21,602 bases of DNA, from assembly GCA_026770585.1 (NCBI GenBank), contig MU646872.1, forward strand, positions 30,306 to 51,907. The letters run 5' to 3'. Below the pieces are notes generated by a model that was not told where the DNA came from, made no database searches, and saw nothing but the letters and a program-made list of their open reading frames with translations. Source of the stretch: Baffinella frigidus (Eukaryota; Cryptophyceae; Cryptomonadales; Baffinellaceae). Both the position numbers and the translations under genes were made by a program. Positions within the stretch are counted from its first letter, which is position 1. The number at the start of each line of letters is the position of its first letter. This document shows positions 9,101 through 15,633 of this stretch, piece after piece.

Positions 9101-12100
9101 GGTTTGGGGTTCGGGGTTTCGGGTGTAGGGTTTAAGGTTTTAGGGTTTCGTGTGAGGGTTCAAGGTTTTAGGGTTTCAGGTTTCTTGTTTGATGGTAGGA
9201 AGGCGGGATAATGAGGGGGCATGGGTCGGAAGCGCACCCTCTTGAACGAGCGGTTTCGGGTTTCGGGTTTTAGGGTTCAGGGTGTGTGGTTTCAGGGTAG
9301 AAATGCGGAGCATACGCCAGGAGGAAGCACACCTTCTTCAACGAGCGGTTTTGGGTTTCGGGTTTCAGGGTTTATGGTGTGTGGTTTGAGGGTAGGAAGG
9401 CGGAGCAGTTGGAGGGTATAGGGTAGAAAGGCGGAGCATATTCAAGGAGGAAAGCGCACCTTCTTGAAGGAGCGGATCGACAGGAGGTACGTGGCCTCGT
9501 ACACCTTCAGTCGGTTCCTGCGAACAGGGGTTTGGGGTTTAGGGTGTAGGTTATTTCATTAATCAGCGCACCATCGCGTCAATTGAGCCATTGCTATTGG
9601 AGCCTCGTACACCTTCAGTCGCTTCCTGCCCACCACCCAATCCCGTTCAGCCAAATCTGGCTAATCCTCAAAATCTGGCGAATCCTTGGTTTGGAGTGGT
9701 AGCCTTTTGTAAAGAATTTGTGCTGAGAACTTGGGGGTTCCTTTCAATGACTTCGAGCCCTCGGGCATCGCGTCGCGTGCGCCATTGGCATTGGAGCCAT
9801 TGGAGCCATTGGTGGTGCGGCAGCCTCCAGCGGCTGGCGCGCACAAGGCAGCGGCCCCGCGCGACTCTTCACTCCCCGAGAGAGCACCTCCTCCTCTGCA
9901 AGCTCATCCTCTGCAAGTTGGAGCCAAGCACCGCCACCCCTGTCCTGCAGGTTCCTGGGTGCACGTAGAGGGTGCGCAGGACGGGGAGGGCACCTGCGGT
10001 CCCAGCTGCCATGGGTACAACCCGAGGGTTGCCATGGGTACAGCCAGTTGTTGTCATGGGTACAACCCGCCCCCCTTGTCATGGATACAACCCGAGGGAG
10101 GGCACAGGTTCCTGGGGGCAAGAAGAGGGTTCGTGCGCGGGGCGGGGAGGGTCCACCTGAGCTCCCAGTCACCCCAGGTTTCGGGTGTCGGGTTTCAGGT
10201 GTCAGGTTGCGGGTGTCGGGTGCAGGGGTTAGGCACCTGCGCTCCCAGTCGCCACCCTTGTCGACCAGGATCTGCGCGGCCTTGACATGCTTGTCTACCA
10301 GCGGGATGTCCGACCTGGTTTCAGGGTTCGGGTTTAGGGTGTAGGTTGTAGGGTCGAGAACCAACCGCATCACCTTCTGCCGAGTCAGTATTGTGTGCGG
10401 CCTTGCCATGCTTGTCTACCAGCGGGATGTCTGATCGGGTGCATCATTTCGGGTTTAGGGTTCAGGGTCTAGGGTTTGGGGTTTGGGGTTTGGGTTGTGG
10501 GGTTCAGGGTTTGGGGTTTAGGGTTCAGGGTTTAGGGTTTAGGGTTTAAGGTTTAGGGTGAAGGGTGCAGGGTGTAGGGTGTAGGGTTGAGGGTTTAGGA
10601 TCTAGAACCAACCGCATCACCTTCTGCCGAATCAGGGTTGTCGCTAGTCGCGTGGTGTAGCACGGGGGGGGGGGCAGGCGTGGTCCAAATCGCACCAACC
10701 CGCTAGCGAGCAGCCCGCCCGCCCCCTGCGCGCTCGCACCCCCCCGCTATGCTCGATCACAGAGGATGAAACGTGGTGCAGGGGCGCGACCAGAACATGC
10801 CGATGCGGATGAGGTTGAGCTCAATGTCGAGGCGCTGCCCGGACGTGGTCTTCGGGAGCGCCTCCGCCTCGGCGTAGGCCTTCACCGCCACCTCCTTGGA
10901 GTCTGTCCGCGCCAGGATCTGCACCCCAACCACCGCACTCCATCTCACACACTGCATTACCCGACCACCCAACACCTCACACACTGTCTGCCCTGTCACA
11001 CAACACCTCACATACTGCCTGGCCTGCAAGCGCCCACAACCTGCCACCTCCTACACTGCCTCACCACGCAACACCTCAACACACTGCCTCATCTGCAAGA
11101 ACCCACCGCCCGCCAACTCACAAACTGCCACCTCAACTTCAGTACCACATCCTGATACAACTCAACATCGCCTCGGCGAATGGCAAACTGACGCCGCCAG
11201 GTCCCGGGTCCCGAAAAGCACCCGGTGGAGAAAGCTTCGTGCATCTCCCCAGCCCTCCTGTCCCTGAGGCTTCCTGAGGCCGGCCGTCCCCCTCATAAAA
11301 GCTCTCAGCATTCCTTTCCAGAGCTTCTTTCATGAGCTTTCCCTGGGGTGACGGCCCGCCTCACGACCGGTCGTCTCGCGAAGGATGGGGCTTGCTGCAT
11401 CTCCGTAGCCTTCCCGGTCCTGGCGAGCCTTCCATACGCGGGCCGTCCCCCCCCAGAAAAGCTCTGCGATGGATGGGGCGCGCACCTGGGCCTTGGCCAT
11501 CATGCCCTCGCGAACCTCCGAGTCTCCCTCGAGATCCTTGGCCTCCGCAATCGCTGCGTCCATCTGCATTCCAGCGTTTGGGGTTTAGCGTTGGGTGTTT
11601 GGGGATCAGGGTTAAGGGGTTGGAAGACGGCGTGGCGTCACCAGCGGTGCACGCTGCACTATGCACGCCGTGACACGCGTGCTAGGCACAGTCGCGCCGA
11701 GGTGATACAGCCGCCCGCAGGATCGTGGGATGGCTGTGGAATGGGTGAGTGAAGGAAGCCACGAGTGGCTTCTGCCAGGATCCCCCGAGGCTAATGCTCC
11801 AGACAAAGCCAGGGCAGCCGACCTCAGCGATCTTGGCAGCGATTTCAGCGTTCATCTTCTTGAGGATCGCCGCGTCGGGCGCGTTGCCGATCTCCTTGCA
11901 CACCGCTTCGTAGACGGCGACCGCGTCTGCGCGCAAGGCGGGCTCTTCAGCTAGCGTCCCGCTTGGTGGCGGACTGATGATGACACGCCTTTCAAGGAGT
12001 TGTGTGCAGTCATGTAGCGAGCGGGCCGTGGCTGGCACCCTTCGCAGTCTAGGTTCCCCTCCTCAAAAAAGGTCGGGGCGCTGCTGCTGTTGTGAGGTGC

Positions 12101-12585
12101 CCAGGCTTGTCCTGGCAGGTGGTGCGGGGCTGGGCACTGACTGAATCGCTGCACGCCGACCATGAACTCCTCCCAGTCCTTGGCCTTGCTCTCCTTGCTT
12201 GACTTCGGGCTGCACACGCCCCAACCATAGGGTTCAGTTGCGCAATTTCGAATGGAGGGAACCAGCAGGGGGAGCCCGGACCGGCGGGGTGTGCGGGGTT
12301 CAAGCATCTCCAACGCAAAACTCTTGCACCGCGATGCATGTTATCTCAGTCTGCGAACCGCCTGGCTGCATGGGACACCGCCGCCGCCGCCAGCCTGGGC
12401 GAGAATTCCCGGCGCTGATCCCCTATCGTTGAAAGGCAGGCCTACCTCGTTAGCCGGAAGCGGTGGGCCGAGAGCTTCATGAACGCGCCCTCGTTCTCGG
12501 GGTTGTCGTCGATCTTGATCTTCTTCAGCACCACCCCGTCCTTCTTCTCCCCCTTCTTCTCCCCGTCAACCTCCATGCTAGACAT
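5166..12585 (-). CDS. RPN7: 26S proteasome regulatory subunit Rpn7 (PSMD6), complete, 14 exons
   Basis: Exons in transcript order: 12585-12446, 12209-12161, 11942-11823, 11563-11486, 10918-10791, 10314-10237, 9517-9460, 8898-8785, 8189-8142, 8013-7945, 7438-7364, 7075-7031, 6309-6218 and 5304-5166 (stop TAA). They sum to 1233 nt, 410 residues; the family is usually about 390. Phases agree at every junction. Diagnostic stretches: GESEVR-like [14 protein letters not shown] (exon 4), [14 protein letters not shown] (exons 6-7), the PCI region [18 protein letters not shown] (exon 8), PEILAVV (exon 9), YTQYLESY (exon 12), [20 protein letters not shown] (exon 13), and C-terminal [18 protein letters not shown] plus [11 protein letters not shown] (exon 14). 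Rpn7 is a PCI-domain component of the proteasome lid, holding the lid together next to the deubiquitinase module. The N-terminus ([17 protein letters not shown]) is lysine-rich and poorly conserved. An in-frame ATG at 12684 would leave almost no promoter, so 12585 is preferred. Acceptor choice for exon 3 is the least certain. The intron after exon 11 starts with GC. Confidence 0.96.
5388..5413. mobile_element. Fragment of MITE-like family A (one end only)
   Basis: CACAGGGGTACCTCGCGCAT followed by AAGAA matches the terminal repeat of family A. The matching other end is missing. It lies in the last intron of RPN7. Confidence 0.6.
5892..5933. repeat. 42-bp near-perfect palindrome
   Basis: TTGGTCACGTAGCT (5892-5905) pairs with AGCTACGTGACCAA (5920-5933). 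The middle, GAAGTTATAACTTG, is itself a palindrome except for one G/C pair. It lies in the last intron of RPN7 in otherwise AT-richer sequence. It could be a cruciform or RNA hairpin, or the footprint of an excised element. Confidence 0.9.
6041..6210. repeat. CT/GA microsatellite with an internal duplicated spacer
   Basis: Long TCTCTC runs are interrupted by GGGGTGACGTC and GGGGGGCGTC. In the RPN7 transcript this is a GAGAGA tract beginning 8 bases after the exon 13 donor. Open frames made of Leu-Ser or Arg-Glu repeats here are not genes. Confidence 0.9.
7085..7350. repeat. Telomere-like minisatellite forming nearly a whole RPN7 intron
   Basis: Units vary around GGGTTTC, GGGTTTA and GGGTCTAGTGTTCA on the plus strand. 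The intron between RPN7 exons 11 and 12 spans 7076-7363 and is almost entirely this array. In sense it reads CCCGAAACCCGAAA. The acceptor (CCCGAATCAG) and the GC donor (GCAATCCCTGAACC) lie at the array edges. Confidence 0.95.
7511..7538 (-). repeat. Ghost copy of the RPN7 exon 11 acceptor edge
   Basis: CAGCGCCTGCACACGCATCG and the following TTTTA match the real exon 11 5' edge plus acceptor at 7431-7456 (CAGCGCCTGCACCCACATTG, then TTTA). The copy lies about 80 bp upstream in intron 10 and keeps the AG. Confidence 0.75.
8020..8141. repeat. Telomere-like minisatellite forming a whole RPN7 intron
   Basis: The 128-bp intron between exons 9 and 10 (8014-8141) is nearly all GGTTTAGGGTGTAGG units. 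In sense it starts GTAAACCCCAAACCCTAAAC and ends CCCTGAACCAG, so both splice sites are variants of the repeat unit. Confidence 0.95.
8336..8430. repeat. C-rich and CT microsatellite
   Basis: A run of about 11 C is followed by TCTCTC runs and further C-rich text, in the intron between RPN7 exons 8 and 9. It is non-coding. Confidence 0.85.
8692..8742. repeat. 5-bp minisatellite GGGTA/GGGCA
   Basis: About ten units of GGGTA with some GGGCA, in the same RPN7 intron. It is telomere-like but of a different unit length from the TTTAGGG-type arrays. Confidence 0.9.
8905..9180. repeat. Telomere-like minisatellite, GGGTTTG type
   Basis: Seven-base GGGTTTG units are nearly perfect from about 9005 to 9108 and degenerate on both sides. 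The array fills the 3' half (in sense) of the RPN7 intron before exon 8. The open frames with Gly-Leu-Gly-Phe-Gly-Val-Trp repeats are translations of this array, not genes. Confidence 0.95.
9230..9348 (-). repeat. Two ghost copies of the RPN7 exon 7 donor edge
   Basis: The real exon 7 3' edge with its donor is at 9446-9475 (GCGCACCTTCTTGAAGGAGC on plus). Decayed copies lie at 9230-9253 (GCGCACCCTCTTGAACGAGC) and 9321-9348 (GCACACCTTCTTCAACGAGC). Both keep a GT at the donor position, and both are followed by telomere-like units. Confidence 0.85.
9601..9629 (-). repeat. Ghost copy of the RPN7 exon 7 acceptor edge
   Basis: GCCTCGTACACCTTCAGTCG followed by CTTCCTGC matches the real exon 7 5' edge at 9494-9521 at 27 of 28 bases. 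It lies 108 bp upstream in the intron and still ends in a usable AG (GGCAG before GAAGCGACTG in sense). Confidence 0.9.
9988..10175 (-). repeat. Two ghost copies of the RPN7 exon 6 donor edge and a CATGGGTACAACCC tandem repeat
   Basis: The real exon 6 3' edge is at 10231-10257 (GGCACCTGCGCTCCCAGTCG). Copies lie at 9988-10010 (GGCACCTGCGGTCCCAGCTG) and 10151-10175 (TCCACCTGAGCTCCCAGTCA). Between them, 10011-10097 holds about four units around CATGGGTACAACCCGAGGGT. Confidence 0.8.
10395..10436 (-). repeat. Ghost copy of the RPN7 exon 6 acceptor edge
   Basis: GCGGCCTTGCCATGCTTGTC followed by TACCAGCGGGATGTCTGATC closely matches the true exon 6 5' part at 10276-10314. The offset is about 121 bp, in intron 5. 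A neighbouring block, AGAACCAACCGCATCACCTT, is also duplicated (10356-10388 and 10603-10635). Confidence 0.9.
10448..10605. repeat. Telomere-like minisatellite, TTTAGGG type
   Basis: GGGTTTAGGGTTCAGGGTTT-type units in the RPN7 intron between exons 5 and 6, inserted between the two copies of the AGAACCAACCGCATCACCTT block. C-rich in the sense strand. Confidence 0.95.
10930..11135. repeat. Degenerate CACACTGCC-rich minisatellite
   Basis: Repeated text of the form CAACACCTCACACACTGCCT recurs about six times with variation, in the RPN7 intron upstream of exon 5. Downstream, 11230-11310 and 11388-11468 are a decayed direct duplication (GCATCTCC..AGCC..GGCCGTCCCCC..AAAAGCTCT). Confidence 0.7.
11574..11622. 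repeat. Short telomere-like patch next to RPN7 exon 4
   Basis: GTTTGGGGTTTAGCGTTGGG and following GGGTTAAGGGG units lie a few bases upstream (in sense) of the exon 4 acceptor at 11564. Confidence 0.6.
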
Positions 12586-12692
12586 TCCTTTGGCGCGACA
12601 CCTGTGCACCTCAAAAGTGGCTGGGATCTTGGGATCGTCAAAAGTCAACTTGATGGTCAACTTGATCAGAAAAAAACCACCCACAAATTTCC
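12586..12692. promoter_or_regulatory. Probable bidirectional promoter between RPN7 and the pseudouridine synthase gene
   Basis: Only 107 bp separate the preferred RPN7 start (12585, minus) from the pseudouridine synthase start (12693, plus). The interval holds a direct repeat GTCAACTTGAT at 12644-12654 and 12656-12666, preceded by CGTCAAAA. No clear TATA box is seen. Both transcripts must be controlled from here or from within each other's leader. This is inference from spacing only. Confidence 0.55.
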
Positions 12693-13946
12693 ATGATGCG
12701 CCGCCCCGCTCTCATCCTGCTTCTGTGCCTCGAGGCGGTGTCCTTCTGTCCGCCGCAAGGACCAGCGGTTCATGTGGCGCTCTTGCGGAGCCTGCTTCAA
12801 GCCAGCCACACAGCTACACCTCGGTCCTCAACATCATCGGCCGCATCAGTCGGGTCGGAGGTGGCTCTGCCTCCGCGTGTCTCGCGACTCGCTTACCTCG
12901 CAGACCCCTTCTTGGGCCAATCCAGGAAACAGCCGCGGGCCGAAATACGCACCTACTGCCCGATTCCCGTAGAGGACTGTCCAACGGCGCACTCGCTCTT
13001 CCCTCCAGTCCCGAGAGAGCAGCTGCCTCCGCTGATTCACCACATTAATGCCGAGGATGAATGGCCGTCGCTAGTCGAGCTGATCTCGACGCAGGCAGGC
13101 ATACCGGAGAGCCTGGTCCTCGAGCTTCTGCGCTTCGGCGCTGTCTACCTGTCAAAACCGCTCGTCCCCGGCTTGAGAAAGCAGCGCGTGGGGCTTGTGG
13201 AGGGCATGGGCAAGGCGATGCGCGTCACAACAAACGTACCGGTTCCCCGTGGCGCGTATATACGCGTGCATGCAAACCCGAAGCGCCACCTCGAAGCCAA
13301 CGACGTCGACTGGTCAAACCACATCCTCGCGGAAGTGCACGGCCTCGTGGTGATCGACAAGCCGGCCGCCGTTCCCACGGTGCCCACCGTCGACAACCTG
13401 GTGGAGTCGGCGCTGTCCCGCGTGCAGGAGGTGGTGAGGCAGCCGCTGCTCTCGACGTCGCGGCTCGACACGTGCACGTCGGGCGTCGTGATCCTCGCCA
13501 AGACGCAGGAGATGTGCGAGGCGGTCAACTGGGCCCTCAGGAACCGCCAGGTTCCCGCCACACCCTCTCCCTCTCCCGCTCCCGCTCCTTCCCCCCCCCT
13601 CCCTCCCGCGGCTTGCCCCACGCACGCGACCAGCGCACCTCGCACCATCCTCTCTAGCATTGCATACCGCCCTCTCGCATCCCGGTGCCTGATCTCCATG
13701 CCGGTGTCTGATGCCGGCGTCTGAGCGCTGCCCCGCGGCGCCGGCGCAGGTGGTCCACCAAATCCTTAACAGACTTAACAGTCCTTACCAGACCTCACAG
13801 CAGCTGATCCTCAGCAGACTTAACAGCAGCTGGCTGGTAATCTACTGATATACGTGATAGTTAACAGCCAGGTGCTGATGTACAAACCCTGCAGGAGAAG
13901 AGGGGTGGACCGCGTGCTCTGACCCGCGACTCTCTCGCTCTCTCTC

Positions 13947-13987
<41 letters not shown>

Positions 13988-15594
13988 GCCGGCACAGGTG
14001 GAGAAAGTGTACCGCGTGCTCTGCTACGGACCGGTGCCGCTTGGGACGCTCCGCCACTGCTGGCGGAAACGCGGCGCAGGTCAACGAGTCACCCCATCAG
14101 ACCGCCCAAAGGCCTATAAACTCTAAACCCTAGACACTGCCGCCTAAACCCTGAACCCTGAACACCAAACACTAAAAACTAAACTCTAATCACTAAACAC
14201 TCAACCTTAAACCCCAAACCCTGAACCCTAAACCCTAAACCCAAAACCCTAAACACTAGACCCTAGAACCTGACACCTGTACACCAGACCCTAAACACTA
14301 AACCCTAAACACCAAACCCTAAACCCTACACCCTAAACCCTGGTGGACTCGCTCCCCCTCTCCCGCCTCCCCCCACCCCCCCACCACCGCCAGAGAATGC
14401 TGCGTGTGTCCTGGAATCGTCGGTCATTGCTCTCGGTCATGGTAACTCGACTGTACGACCAGCGACACACACACGCGAGGAAACTGAAGACCGGAACATA
14501 CACACACGGAAACTGAAGGACCCTTCTCTGGTTCAGGGGGACACTCAAACGGCAAACCGTCGCTTCTCGCGGCGTGGGATCCGGCATTGCTCGTCACTCC
14601 TGATCAGAAAGAGGTGCGCAACCTCTCTGCCCCCTGTGTGGTTGCGGGCAGCTTGAGCCCTCTGGTCTCGTCACACCTCTCCCCCTAGCGTGACGCGGTC
14701 GTGTCTGGCATCTTGGTAAATCTCGCTCTCCCCCCTTGTTCGCGGATGCCCTTGCGACGTCGGTGGATGGATCATCGCGCTTTCAGGGTTCAGGGTTGAA
14801 GGTCGAGGTGTCTCTAGGGGAAGACGCGCCCTCTTGGGTTTTGAGAAATTCGTATCAAATCGCGAGGCGAGGCGGGGTGTGCTGCTTGATTTGATTTGAA
14901 TTGAATTTCCGGGAAATCGATTCAATGCAGTTGCTCTGACTGTGGTGCAAACTTTTGCGGCACAGTCAGAGCAACTGGACCCCTGCCGGGAGGCCGGCGT
15001 GCTTGGTGCGGCGTCCTTCTTTCATCCTGATCCGGTGCTTCGAGGCGGTGTCCTCATGTCCGTGGACATGAGCAAGGCCGGACGTGAGGACACCGCCTCG
15101 AGGCTTCCCCTAGCGTGACGCGGAACACTCCTAAACCCCGAGCAAGGCCAAGTGCTTTGGGGCACGCCCATGCATTTGAGGTTGAGGGTTCAGGCTTGAG
15201 CGTATAGATAGGGTTTAGGGCTTAGTGATTAGGGCGTATGGCTTAGGGTTCAGGGCTGAGGGGGTAGGGTTCAAGGGGCACGGTATTCATGTGGTGCGGT
15301 CTGCCGTGGTGCAAAGGCTCAACACGGCAGGGGCAATGCTGGAACAGCAGACCATGCACGCATCGCGCTCTGCATCTTCTCATCTGAGCTGTGGGTTTCT
15401 AGGCTCTAAGGGCACCTACGGATGCAAGGTTATGAGGACTCCAATTCTTCTAGGGCATGCCGACGCCTGGCAGCACCTGAATCACGCAAGGTCTCTCCCA
15501 GCGCCGACTTCTTCTTTATTACTCTCGATACAGGTCCTAGATAGGCCCTGAAGCCTTGCGTTGAGTGTATCGCGTGCTCTGACCCGCGGGTCTG

Positions 15595-15633
<39 letters not shown>

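Noticed and set aside
8761-9211. Plus-strand open frames rich in Gly-Phe-Gly-Val-Trp-Gly-Leu
   Set aside because: They translate the GGGTTTG minisatellite in an RPN7 intron; the real coding exon there (8785-8898) is on the other strand.
7085-10605. Real telomere or chromosome end
   Set aside because: Arrays are degenerate, internal and interleaved with conserved RPN7 exons on both sides.
12586-12684. RPN7 start at the upstream ATG (12684)
   Set aside because: It would add 33 unconserved residues and leave 8 bp to the divergent start codon. Kept only as a formal alternative.
13061-13699. Long open frames overlapping exon 1 of the pseudouridine synthase gene in other frames and on the minus strand
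   Set aside because: Shadows caused by high GC; the plus frame from 12693 carries all conserved motifs.
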